Source: Paludibaculum fermentans (GTDB lineage Bacteria > Acidobacteriota > Terriglobia > Bryobacterales > Bryobacteraceae). Taken from it: a stretch of DNA of 64,000 nt. Below, one piece after another: positions 42,207 through 49,909 of the stretch. The stretch is taken from NCBI RefSeq assembly GCF_015277775.1, contig NZ_CP063849.1:2604001-2668000 (forward strand). Direction: 5' to 3'. The translations under genes were made by a program, and so were the position numbers. The notes beneath the pieces were generated by a model that made no database searches, was not told the origin of the DNA, and was given only the letters and a program-made list of their open reading frames with translations. Within the stretch, counting starts at the first letter, position 1. Each line of letters begins with the position of its first letter.

Positions 42207-43463
42207 CTATTTGACGAGGATATCGGCCAGCCCCTGCCAATTCACTTGCTGCCACATTCTGGCGTGAACTGCGCAGCCTCCTGCGGAGATGGGTCCGGAG
42301 GGGGCAACGAATGTGTCGCCGCTGGGCTTGACGCAGCGCGTGATGCTGGTGACGGTCATCAGTTGCGGCGCCGTGCGCGGCAGGGTGCGGTCGTAGTAAT
42401 TGGGATTGGTGACCACCAGCGGAAGGCAGGCGGGGTCGCCTGTGCTCCGATGAACTTCGCCCCGCATGGCATAGGGGAGCCGCAGGTCGAGCGGCTGATA
42501 GCAGGCAGGCGCGGAGGCTTCCTCCGCGGACAATGACGCGAGCCGCTTCTGCGCGTTGGCATAGCCGTCAATCGCATTGAAATACCACTCACTGTCCCTG
42601 TTGCCGCGGACGGGCGGAGCTGCCGCGGCCTCGTGTTCCTGGCGCTGGCGCAGCACGGGCGCCATCCACTGACGCTTATGCTCTTCGTAGTCCTTCACAT
42701 CGCTGGAACGCAGGTAGCCCCACTGTTTTTCAAATTTGGCCAGCTCTTTCTGCTCATAGTCGTCGGCCTCGCCGGACTTGAATTCCAGATTGCGCTTCTT
42801 TCTTTCCACCAGTTCACGCTCGGCGGCGTCACGGTTCGTGGCGTAGACCACCATGGCTGCTTTCAGGGCGCGCTGCACAGAGATCGGGACAAAGAATTCG
42901 CGGCCGGGCCGGGCAATGAACAGGGTGTCTCCATAGATGGGAAATCCACCCAAAGAGCCCGCTTTCGGAGGTGCGGTGTAGATGGGATGCTGGACACCAT
43001 CCGGGCCCGTCTCATCGAAGACCTTCGAGCTGACCCGCTCAATATCCGATAACAGATTGAGACTGTACTCCATGGAGGCTGTTTCCCCGTGCATGTCCAG
43101 CGTCCACACGCCATTCCTGAGAAACTCCACGAATGTCAGGGGGTAGATGCCGAGTCCCTGGAGAATCGGACGGTTGCCCCGGGTGCTGGTCCACATGGGT
43201 GCAGGCAGGTAATAGAAGCCGACCGGATTGGTTCCGATGGGAGTTGCCATCAGCACGGCCTGAATTGCCTTCAAATTGGCCGTAATCTGCTGCGCCTCAG
43301 CCGCGGTCGCGCCGGCGCCGTGCTCGCCCAGGTAGCGCAGGGGCTGCCAGAAGCCCGGCTTGTCGGGCAGATAGCGGATGTCGCTGCCCGCCAGTCCGGC
43401 CGGCACGCCGACGATTGCGAGCCACAAACCCACAATGGCTAATCCGAAGTATCTGATCTTCAT
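42207..43463 (-). CDS. Secreted hypothetical protein
   Basis: A 418-residue protein I do not recognise. I start at ATG 43463 because it opens a signal peptide (MKIRYFGLAIVGLWLAIVGVPAGLAG). The mature part begins SDIRYLPDKPGFWQPLRYLG, has a central charged helical stretch (ATNRDAAERELVERKKRNLE, DYEQKELAKFEKQWGYL) and several Cys near the C-terminus (APACYQPLDLRLPY, GDPACLPLVV, ITRCVKPSG, GGCAVHARMW) that could form disulfides in the periplasm. Start and leader are good; the role is unknown. Confidence 0.68.
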   Translation of the reverse strand: MKIRYFGLAIVGLWLAIVGVPAGLAGSDIRYLPDKPGFWQPLRYLGEHGAGATAAEAQQITANLKAIQAVLMATPIGTNPVGFYYLPAPMWTSTRGNRPILQGLGIYPLTFVEFLRNGVWTLDMHGETASMEYSLNLLSDIERVSSKVFDETGPDGVQHPIYTAPPKAGSLGGFPIYGDTLFIARPGREFFVPISVQRALKAAMVVYATNRDAAERELVERKKRNLEFKSGEADDYEQKELAKFEKQWGYLRSSDVKDYEEHKRQWMAPVLRQRQEHEAAAAPPVRGNRDSEWYFNAIDGYANAQKRLASLSAEEASAPACYQPLDLRLPYAMRGEVHRSTGDPACLPLVVTNPNYYDRTLPRTAPQLMTVTSITRCVKPSGDTFVAPSGPISAGGCAVHARMWQQVNWQGLADILVK

Positions 43464-43505
43464 CTCGTTATTCTTTCCGCTTGCGAGCACCGGCAGAGAT
43501 AATTA

Positions 43506-44048
43506 TCACTTTACATTGCGCCCGCCGGCGGCGGGGCGCGCCTTCGGCGCGATGGAACGCGCGGCTCCATTCACGGCAGCACCCGGCGCGGACCGGGGCG
43601 TCTCGTTGGGCGCGCGGTGGTCCGCCTTGTCGCGGTAGAAGACCTCGAAGGCCCCGTTGGGCTGGAACAGGATCGGCGACTGGAGGTTGCTCTCAAGTTC
43701 AATCGGCCATAACAATGGATGGCGCGGCTTGCCGGAAGGCAGTCGGATTGCGATCTCGCGCTTTACCCGGTGGGCGCCCTCCACGATCTGATTCACCGCC
43801 TCGCCCTTGCGGACCGGGCGGTACCGGCCGTTGGCGAGGAAGGCGCAGCCCGAGTGTCTGCGGCCAGGGCTCACTGTCGAGGCACCCGCCAGTGAGGCCT
43901 TCGTGTAGGGCATGAACGGGCCCGCCACGTAACGCCGGTTTAATCTCTCGAAGTGGAACGGGGTGCTTGCGGCAAACGAATCCGTGAGCTTGAGCGGGGA
44001 TGAGGTGACAGCCCCATTCCCAGCTCGCCGTCTACGACTTCCACTCAA
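43506..44048 (-). CDS. Chimeric hypothetical frame containing dispersed repeat B
   Basis: A 180-codon open frame. Residues about 19-55 are the dispersed repeat (LTDSFAASTPFHFERLNRRY). From about 65 a different, more protein-like stretch follows (GCAFLANGRYRPVRKGEAVN, REIAIRLPSGKPRHPLLWPI, FQPNGAFEVFYRDK), which may be the C-terminal end of a gene truncated by insertion of the repeat. There is no ribosome site or recognisable start. I keep it as a low-confidence or degraded gene. Confidence 0.3.
   Translation of the reverse strand: MSGSRRRRAGNGAVTSSPLKLTDSFAASTPFHFERLNRRYVAGPFMPYTKASLAGASTVSPGRRHSGCAFLANGRYRPVRKGEAVNQIVEGAHRVKREIAIRLPSGKPRHPLLWPIELESNLQSPILFQPNGAFEVFYRDKADHRAPNETPRSAPGAAVNGAARSIAPKARPAAGGRNVK
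43881..43991. repeat. Dispersed repeat, copy B
   Basis: 111 bp matching 33147-33257 without gaps (11 mismatches by hand). The match stops sharply at both ends: upstream of 43881 and downstream of 43991 the two places are unrelated. Confidence 0.75.
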
Positions 44049-44303
44049 CCCGGCCGCCAGTCTTAGAGCCTTCGACCGAAGAAGCGGCGTGGATCACGAC
44101 GCCCGCGAACGCCCAGCCGGGAAGGATGCTCTCTCCGGGAGCGGAGCTGCGGACCCCGCGGAAAGAGTCTCCACCGGGTTGACGCCAATCGCACGAACTT
44201 CGACCGAGACGCCGGAATCGCGAAGTACGGGCTCCGGGACAGCAAGGAGCGGAATGGCGCAGTTTTCGAGTGTATGGGCGTTCCTATAGACAAGAACTTT
44301 CAT
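44032..44303 (-). pseudogene. N-terminal fragment of a zinc-type alcohol dehydrogenase/quinone oxidoreductase
   Basis: The frame opens at ATG 44303, overlapping the previous stop as ATGA, and reads MKVLVYRNAHTLENC then VSVEVRAIGVNPVETLSAG, a typical MDR-family N-terminus. A frameshift near 44140-44160 moves the continuing match to another frame (ILPGWAFAGVVIHAASSVEG), which ends at a TAG at 44032-44034. The NAD(P)-binding and C-terminal domains, about 250 residues, are absent. The gene is dead, but it shows that the two upstream redox genes were once part of a longer operon. Confidence 0.75.
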
Positions 44304-44908
44304 GGAACGAACCTTTCGCTCAATGTCAGCCGGACTCCGGCAAGCGGGCCACCAAGCTGCTGGAGCCGTCCGCCGATGGCGAGCGAGCCGAGATCGATGC
44401 AGGAGAAGCCGGCCTGTTCGATCAGGTCGCTGACTGGCTTCTTGGCGTCCGGATGGTCACCGGAGATGAAGAGGACGGTGCTCGGCTTGGTTGAGGAAAA
44501 GTCAGAGATCCAAGACATGGGCACGGAGTTGAATGCCTTGACGACTTTGGCACCCGGAGCGAGATCCGCCACGATTTCGCTGGAGGTCCGCCCTGAGATG
44601 TCCCCCAAGACCAAAGGGCTGTATCCCGCAACGCGATTGGTAGCGTCGACGAGAACGCGGCCTTTCCAGTCAGGAAGCGAGAACAGGGCCGACTGGACTC
44701 TCGGCCAGTTGGTAGCGAGAACGACAATGTCCTGGTCGGCCGCCTGTTGGGGCATGCCCGCCGTAGCGCCGGACCCCAGTTCTGTCACGAGTGAGGCTAG
44801 CGATTCAGGTCCGCGTGAGTTGCTGAGCAGGACCTTATGCCCGAAAGGGAGCACATGCTTCGCGAGCGTCCGGGCGACGACGCCAGCGCCGATAAAGCCA
44901 ATTTTCAT
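44300..44908 (-). CDS. F420/NADP-oxidoreductase-type NAD(P)-binding protein
   Basis: A 202-residue Rossmann protein of the coenzyme-F420-dependent NADP oxidoreductase-like family: MKIGFIGAGVVARTLAKH at the N-terminus, LLSNSRGPESL for phosphate binding, IVVLATNWPRV, VLVDATNRV, GAKVVKAFNSVP and VLFISGDHPDAKKPV. Many family members outside F420 producers use NADPH with other acceptors, so F420 use is not implied. It overlaps the NmrA-like gene before it and the dead quinone oxidoreductase after it by ATGA, so translation is coupled along the cluster. Confidence 0.85.
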   Translation of the reverse strand: MKIGFIGAGVVARTLAKHVLPFGHKVLLSNSRGPESLASLVTELGSGATAGMPQQAADQDIVVLATNWPRVQSALFSLPDWKGRVLVDATNRVAGYSPLVLGDISGRTSSEIVADLAPGAKVVKAFNSVPMSWISDFSSTKPSTVLFISGDHPDAKKPVSDLIEQAGFSCIDLGSLAIGGRLQQLGGPLAGVRLTLSERFVP

Positions 44909-45822
44909 TTGGCCAGATCCTGGTTCGGCCTATTGGAGGCCGGAGTTTTAGCGACGGCGCCATACGTTTCGCGCAGGTATTCCGTCACCGTCTGGGGTTT
45001 GCGTCCGATGAGCTTCTCCAAATCGCCGCCCTGCTCCGACCACTCGCCAGCGCCCATGCCCTGCACCCAGCCGAGCATAAACTTACTGACGAAGCCTGGA
45101 AGACCATCGGCCACTTTGAGGTCGATGAATTCCTGCTCGGAGATAGGAATGAAGGGCACGTGCTTACCCAGGATCTCGGAGAGGATCCTGGCAGTCTCGG
45201 GGAAAGAGACCGCCTGCGTGCCGGTCAGAGAGTAAGTCCTGTTCTCGTGGCCGGGCTCAGTCAAGACGACGGCGTGGGCTTCGGCCAGATCATCGCGAGA
45301 GGCGGCGGTGAATTTACCGTTGCCTTCCGGCAGACGAACGCCGGTCCCGGGCGCATTCAGCCCAATGTAGAGGCTGATAGATTCCAGGAAGGGTGGATGC
45401 TTTACGAGCGTGTAGACAAGACCCGACGACTGGAGCAGCTTTTCCGTGAAGATGTCTTCTTCCGTCACTTCCTGAAGCACGTAAGTGGAACCCGGCTTGC
45501 GGTTGATCGGCATATAGACGATGTGCCTGGTTCCGACTTCCGCGGCAGCATTGATGACGTTGGCGTGCGCGGTTTTGCGGTCAGTAAAGGCGTGTGTCGA
45601 GGTGAGCATCACCTTCTCAACGCCCGTGAAAGCGCGTCTGAGCGATTCCGCGTCGAGGTAGTCGCCCTGATGCACCGCGATGCCCAGCGCGGCCAGTTCC
45701 TTTCCCTTCTCCGGATCGCGGACCAGCGCGACTAATTCACTTGCAGGCTTGCGTTTCAGCAGTTGGCGAAGCGTCTTCTTTCCGAGGTTTCCGCTTGCGC
45801 CCGTGACGAGAATCTTTCCCAT
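44905..45822 (-). CDS. NmrA-family NAD(P)-binding protein (atypical SDR)
   Basis: A 305-residue atypical short-chain dehydrogenase-fold protein close to quinone oxidoreductase 2/NmrA-like proteins: KILVTGASGNLGKKTLRQLL at the start, ALVRDPEKGKELAALG, GDYLDAESLRRAFTGVEKV and GKFTAASRDDLAEAHAVVL. No YxxxK catalytic pair stands out, so it may be a redox sensor or a quinone reductase. AAGGAAAG precedes the ATG. It is the first gene of a coupled cluster with the F420/NADP-type protein and the truncated quinone oxidoreductase. The nearby AraC gene could be its regulator. Confidence 0.86.
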   Translation of the reverse strand: MGKILVTGASGNLGKKTLRQLLKRKPASELVALVRDPEKGKELAALGIAVHQGDYLDAESLRRAFTGVEKVMLTSTHAFTDRKTAHANVINAAAEVGTRHIVYMPINRKPGSTYVLQEVTEEDIFTEKLLQSSGLVYTLVKHPPFLESISLYIGLNAPGTGVRLPEGNGKFTAASRDDLAEAHAVVLTEPGHENRTYSLTGTQAVSFPETARILSEILGKHVPFIPISEQEFIDLKVADGLPGFVSKFMLGWVQGMGAGEWSEQGGDLEKLIGRKPQTVTEYLRETYGAVAKTPASNRPNQDLAK

Positions 45823-45941
45823 GGTTCTTTCCTTTGGTTAGGTGTTGTCGTTCAAAATGGCCGCTGCTATCAGACCCCTGAGTTCACGGAACTCGCTTCC
45901 CGGCGGCGGTCAGAGGGCGCACACCGGGCTCCATCAGCTTG

Positions 45942-46643
45942 CTAGAACGCCAAGCCACCGTTGCCGAAGTAGTTCTGGCCGGTGATCCAGCCCGCTCGAG
46001 GGGTCAACGGAAACGCAGCCCTCTCCGAAATGTCCTCCGGCTTGCCCAGACGGCGGTGGGGGACCACAGCCGCTGCGGCCTCGGCAGGAGCACCCATCCA
46101 AGCCATGAACTGGTTGCGGAGGATGCCGGCGCCTTGAATCTCGACACCGCCCGGAGTGACGGCCATAATCAACGCCGCCCGATTGTCAGTCATCCAGGTT
46201 CCGGTGGTGAGGTACTGCCTGTTGCCGCGAAAGCCGGCAGATGCAACCGTGCAGCTATCGATTACTTTCGGGAAACCGGCTGGTCCACCCCTGTGTTGCA
46301 GGCAGGGCCAGCCGAGTCCGATCGCTTGCACGAAGGCGTTGATCACCTTGGCATAGTTTTCGAACGTGCACTCGAAGACGGAGTGGTCCGGCATGCGGCT
46401 TGGTCCATAGCCGGGATAGCCCGGAGCCACCAGGCGGAAGGAGCCGGCCGACCTCGGGATCAGGTTGGGAAACGTGTTGGACGAAGCGGGGAAACCGTAG
46501 AGGAGCAGAATCACAGGCAGTCTTTCGGGACCCGCTTCGCGGCAAAAGATGTCCAGATCATTCACGCGAACGGTCTTGCAACAAACAGGGTACTGAGTGC
46601 GCGTAGGGTTCTCGACGGTGGTCATCGTTCTGTTCTCCATCGC
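45942..46643 (-). pseudogene. Chimera of an epoxide-hydrolase-like N-terminus and a short-chain dehydrogenase C-terminus
   Basis: The first 110 residues are an alpha/beta-hydrolase front (LDIFCREAGPERLPVILLLY, GFPASSNTFPNLIP, FRLVAPGYPGYGPS, FENYAKVINAFVQAIGL), but the sequence changes just where the nucleophile elbow should come. The last 50 residues are an SDR end (HRRLGKPEDISERAAF, RAGWITGQNYFGNGGLAF). Neither half has its catalytic residues: the hydrolase Asp/His and the SDR Ser-Tyr-Lys are missing. A deletion joining two neighbouring genes explains this best. The start at ATG 46643 has GGGAG upstream. The frame is open, so a stable product cannot be excluded. Confidence 0.7.
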
Positions 46644-46865
46644 CTGCTCCCGCTTGACAGGAGCGAGCCTCGTAGGGACAACACTACGGCAATCATCGGC
46701 TGGCGACTTCCATAAAGGTGCGATTCTGACTGGAGGATGCGCGGAGTTCGACAGCCGGAAGGTTGGCCGGGCGCGGCGGCTTGCGCGAACCAAAGCGGCG
46801 CAGTTATCAGCAAGGATCGCACCATTTGGAAAGAGTGCTCCGGCTGAGGCTGCTACTCTCCCAGG

Positions 46866-47261
46866 ATGGAGCTACCGCGACGTTCTGGAATTGTGATGCG
46901 GCAAAGCCACTATTCAGTGGAACAGACGCTGCGCAGGCTGCAGGACCAACTCAGAAGCCGGGGCATCTCCCTGTTTGCGGTGATCGACCACAGCGGCGAA
47001 GCCGGAAAGGCCGGCCTGAGCATGCCGAACACCAAATTGCTGATCTTCGGCAATGCTAAAGCGGGCACGCCGATCATGCTTGCCTCCTCGAGTGCCGCTC
47101 TCGATCTTCCGCTAAAGATCCTGGTCTCAGAAGATGCGGCTGGCGATGTCTGGCTCACCTACAACAGCCCGGCCTGCCTGGAGGCGAGGCATGGCTTCCC
47201 CAGCGACCTGACGAAGATGATTGAAGTGGTCGAAGACCTGGCCAAAAGCGCGGGGGATTGA
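46866..47261 (+). CDS. DUF302-domain protein
   Basis: A 131-residue protein with a DUF302 fold: SHYSVEQTLRRLQDQLRSRG, ISLFAVIDHSGEAGKAG, MPNTKLLIFGNAKAGTPIM, LDLPLKILVSEDAAGDVWL and TYNSPACLEARHGFP. DUF302 proteins are small and uncharacterised, sometimes linked to sulfur or metal stress. The ATG at 46866 gives ten residues before the conserved region; GTG at 46893 or ATG at 46896 are alternatives. It stands alone on the plus strand, divergent from the hydrolase/SDR chimera. Confidence 0.82.
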   Translation: MELPRRSGIVMRQSHYSVEQTLRRLQDQLRSRGISLFAVIDHSGEAGKAGLSMPNTKLLIFGNAKAGTPIMLASSSAALDLPLKILVSEDAAGDVWLTYNSPACLEARHGFPSDLTKMIEVVEDLAKSAGD

Positions 47262-47491
47262 GCGGGCGAGGTCTCCCACGTCGCCAACCCAACGACGGAG
47301 CGCGCCTATAGAGTAGGAGGCTGCTAGTAAAGAGGTATTTGAAGGGGGCAGGCGTCGCCCTGACGCTCTCGGAAGTATTCACTTATTCGCTGAGTGGATA
47401 CTTGTCCCCATCGACTAAATGGACACTTCGGACGCGACGGCCGGGTCCGGACGCTCACACCTGGCTTGCTGGCGACGCGGGAAAGGATCGG

Positions 47492-48412
47492 CTATTTGAC
47501 GTGCACTCTGCGCGTCGCAAACCGTTTTGGAGAGCAGCCTACCGCTCGAGTGAACGCAGTGCTGAAGGCGCTGGAAGAGTGAAAACCCACGGATAGAGCA
47601 ATCTCTCCGATGGCCTTTGTTCCGCAGGAAAGTTCGTCTTTTGCCAAGGCGATCCTCCAATTCGCCAGGTATTCAATGGGACCGAGTCCCATCACCGCCC
47701 GAAACCGAGTCGCAAACGTGGATCGCGAGACACCGGAGAGCCGTGCGAGCTCCGCCACGGTCCACGTGCCAGCGACCTCGCGATGCAGCGCTGAGAGCGA
47801 TTTGGCTATGACCGGATCGGCAAGACCGGAGAGTAGACCTTTTGTTCCCGGTTTCAGCCTCGGCAGCTCGCTACGCAGCAGCTCCAGGAGGGTTAGTTCC
47901 ATCAGGCGGCTGACGACGAGATCGCTGCCCGGTCCTGGATGTTGGCCTTCGGCATCGTTCATGGTGAGCAAGGAACGCAGGCGCCAGGAGATCTGCTGGT
48001 TAGCCGCGATATGAATGAGAGAGGGGAGGAAGCTCCACAGCAGAGCTTCGTTGGGCGTGCCGAATACGAAACGGCCACAGCGGAGCATAGTACAGGGACC
48101 CGTTGTCTCGCCCAGCACAAGCTCGGTACTTCCTGTCGCCGCGACGATTGCCTCGCTGTCCTGCGGCTTGAGCTCCGGATCGGATGACAGAGAGAACGGC
48201 GACGAGGTCCGAATGAAAACGAAGTCTCCGGTTCTGAGAAGAACCGGATCCCGATGAGAACGCGCCAGCTGGCATTCCCCCGTTTCCACCCAGCAGAACA
48301 AAAGGTCGTCGCGCTTGCGAAAGGAAACACTCCATCTGCCAGTGCCCTTGATGCGTCCCCACAGCGTGGCCCGGGGTCTTAGCAAACCGATCAGATCGGC
48401 GAAGGGATCCAT
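47492..48412 (-). CDS. AraC-family transcriptional regulator with cupin-type sensor
   Basis: A 306-residue regulator. Residues about 1-190 form the AraC-binding-like cupin (cupin_6 type: LLRPRATLWGRIKGTGRWSV, LFCWVETGECQLA, LLRTGDFVFI). Residues about 205-300 hold two helix-turn-helix motifs (WTVAELARLSGVSRSTFATR and AIGEIALSVGFHSSSAFSTA) followed by GCSPKRF. Relatives often control adjacent short-chain dehydrogenase or NmrA-like genes, and such a cluster lies 1.7 kb downstream. A deleted relative of this gene survives at 34550-34658. Confidence 0.9.
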   Translation of the reverse strand: MDPFADLIGLLRPRATLWGRIKGTGRWSVSFRKRDDLLFCWVETGECQLARSHRDPVLLRTGDFVFIRTSSPFSLSSDPELKPQDSEAIVAATGSTELVLGETTGPCTMLRCGRFVFGTPNEALLWSFLPSLIHIAANQQISWRLRSLLTMNDAEGQHPGPGSDLVVSRLMELTLLELLRSELPRLKPGTKGLLSGLADPVIAKSLSALHREVAGTWTVAELARLSGVSRSTFATRFRAVMGLGPIEYLANWRIALAKDELSCGTKAIGEIALSVGFHSSSAFSTAFTRAVGCSPKRFATRRVHVK

Positions 48413-48696
48413 TCAGGATTGGACGCTCGATAAACGAATTCGGTGCATCGCTTATCGACGGTGTGAGTTGGACCCGGTATTCTGAACCAGAGGGGAAAGC
48501 CGGCACGATGCAGTGCCTGGCTCGCAAGTCTGGGAGCCGCTGCGTCTATGACGCGACTGTGCCGGGTGCCCGCTTACTGCCGTGCGCGGTTCGTGGCGTG
48601 GTGGGGACCCCTCCTTGACGATTGGGGTTCGTGGCGGCTTCCCTCACTTTGGCGGCCCGGAGGGTCATGCGGGATTCCGATAAAGACGCGGTGGGA

Positions 48697-49460
48697 GCCC
48701 GTCGCTTACGCTCGGGGACTGGGCCGGGCTTAGCCCGTCGCTTACGCTCGGGGACTGGGTCGGGCTTAGCCCGTCGCTTACGCTCAGGGACTGGGCCGGA
48801 CTTAGCCCGTCGCTTACGCTCAGGGACTGGGCCGGACTTAGCCCGTCGCTTAAGCTCGGGGACTGGGCCGGGCTTAGCCCGTCGCTTACGCTCAGGGACT
48901 GAGCCGGGCTTAGCCCGTCGCTTACGCTCAGGGACTGGGCCGGACTTAGCCCGTCGCTTAAGCTCGGGGACTGGGTGGCTTAGCCCGTCGCTTAAGCTCG
49001 GGGACTGGGCGGGCTTAGCCCGTCGCTTACGCTCGGGGACTGGGTCGGGCTTAGCCCGTCGCTTACGCTCGGGGACTGGGCCGGCTTAGCCCGTCGCTTA
49101 CGCTCGGGGATTGGGCCGGGCTTAGCCCGTCGCTTACGCTCGGGGACTGGGCCGGGCTTAGCCCGTCGCTTACGCTCGGGGATTGGGCGGGCTTAGCCCG
49201 TCGCTTACGCTCAGGGACTGGGCCGGACTTAGCCCGTCGCTTACGCTCGGGGACTGGGCCGGGCTTAGCCCGTCGCTTACGCTCAGGCACTGGGCCGGGC
49301 TTAGCCCGTCGCTTACGCTCGGGGACTGGGCCGGGCTTAGCCTGTCGCTTACGCTCAGGGACTGAGCCGGGCTTAGCCCGTCGCTTACGCTCAGGCACTG
49401 GGCCAGGCTTAGCCCGTCGCTTACGCTCGGGGACTGGGTCGGGCTTAGCCCGTCGCTTAC
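48697..49460. repeat. Tandem array of a 36-bp GC-rich unit, about 21 copies
   Basis: I count 22 occurrences of GTCGCTTA, mostly at 36-bp spacing with a few shortened units. The unit reads roughly GGGCTTAGCCCGTCGC followed by TTACGCTCGGGGACTGGGCC, with recurrent variants (CTCAGGGACT, TTAAGCTC, GGACTTAG, GGCACTGG). Each unit holds the near-palindrome GGGCTTAGCCC. Because 36 is a multiple of three, both strands show stop-free periodic frames with 12-residue repeats such as RRLRSGTGPDLA; these are not believed to be genes. There are no spacers, so it is not CRISPR. The 280 bp between the AraC gene and the array hold nothing recognisable. Confidence 0.9.
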
Positions 49461-49491
49461 CAATCAGAACATCAGACAGGAGAACAAGAGT

Positions 49492-49866
49492 ATGCCATCG
49501 AAAGCAGTAGACCTTTACAAACGGTACGCTACCGCCTGGTCAGCGATCCCGGATCAGGAGCGTCGCAGTATTCTGGACTCCGTCCTGGAAACAGAGATCA
49601 GCTACCGCATTCCCAGGATGGAAGGAACAGGCCATCAGGTCGTGATCGACGACATAAACGACTTTCAGGCGAAGGTCCCCGGAGGGCGGTTTGCCCTGCA
49701 CAGCGTCTCTGAGCACCACGACGTAGCACTGATGGAGTGGCAACTGATCCTTCCAGATGGGACGCCGGGCGTGCGGGGCCACGATGCCATCCGCGTTACA
49801 CCGGAAGGCAAGTTGGGACAGATCGTCACGTTCGCACCGTCCACGCTGGAGCCGCAGGGCTCGTAA
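49492..49866 (+). CDS. SnoaL/NTF2-like small protein
   Basis: A 124-residue protein with an NTF2-like pattern: an N-terminal helix (AVDLYKRYATAWSAIPDQER), then a short helix and curved strands (TEISYRIPRMEGTGHQVV, FQAKVPGGRFALHSVSEHHD, ALMEWQLILPDGTPGVRG, GQIVTFAPST). SnoaL-like proteins include isomerases, hydroxylases and non-enzymatic binders. AGGAG lies nine bases before the ATG. It begins 32 bp after the tandem array, so its promoter must lie in or before the repeats. Confidence 0.75.
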   Translation: MPSKAVDLYKRYATAWSAIPDQERRSILDSVLETEISYRIPRMEGTGHQVVIDDINDFQAKVPGGRFALHSVSEHHDVALMEWQLILPDGTPGVRGHDAIRVTPEGKLGQIVTFAPSTLEPQGS

Positions 49867-49870
49867 TTTG

Positions 49871-49907
49871 GCTTGCGGGCAGGTGCACGCCAGGCTATCC
49901 GCGTTCC
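49871..49907. repeat. Dispersed repeat, copy C
   Basis: 37 bp matching 33106-33142 with 4 mismatches. On the minus strand it gives NADSLACTCPQA against NVDSLACTFPQA in copy A. It lies in the 43-bp gap between the SnoaL-like gene and the downstream end of the membrane regulator gene. Confidence 0.7.
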
Positions 49908-49909
49908 AG

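Noticed and set aside
41574-42536. 320-residue plus-strand gene
   Set aside because: It begins antisense to the HigB fragment and ends antisense to the secreted hypothetical protein; it is Arg/Pro/Gly-rich with no domain.
47394-47582. 62-residue plus-strand gene near the AraC stop
   Set aside because: Ends within the AraC coding region on the opposite strand and has no start signal; it may be a gene fragment but no family could be named.
48697-49460. CRISPR array
   Set aside because: Repeats are directly adjacent 36-bp units with no unique spacers between them and no cas genes in the window; it is a tandem repeat.
48622-49463. Repeat-protein genes with 12-residue repeats on both strands
   Set aside because: They exist only because the unit length is a multiple of three; several overlapping frames on both strands show the same effect and none has a start context or flanking unique domain.
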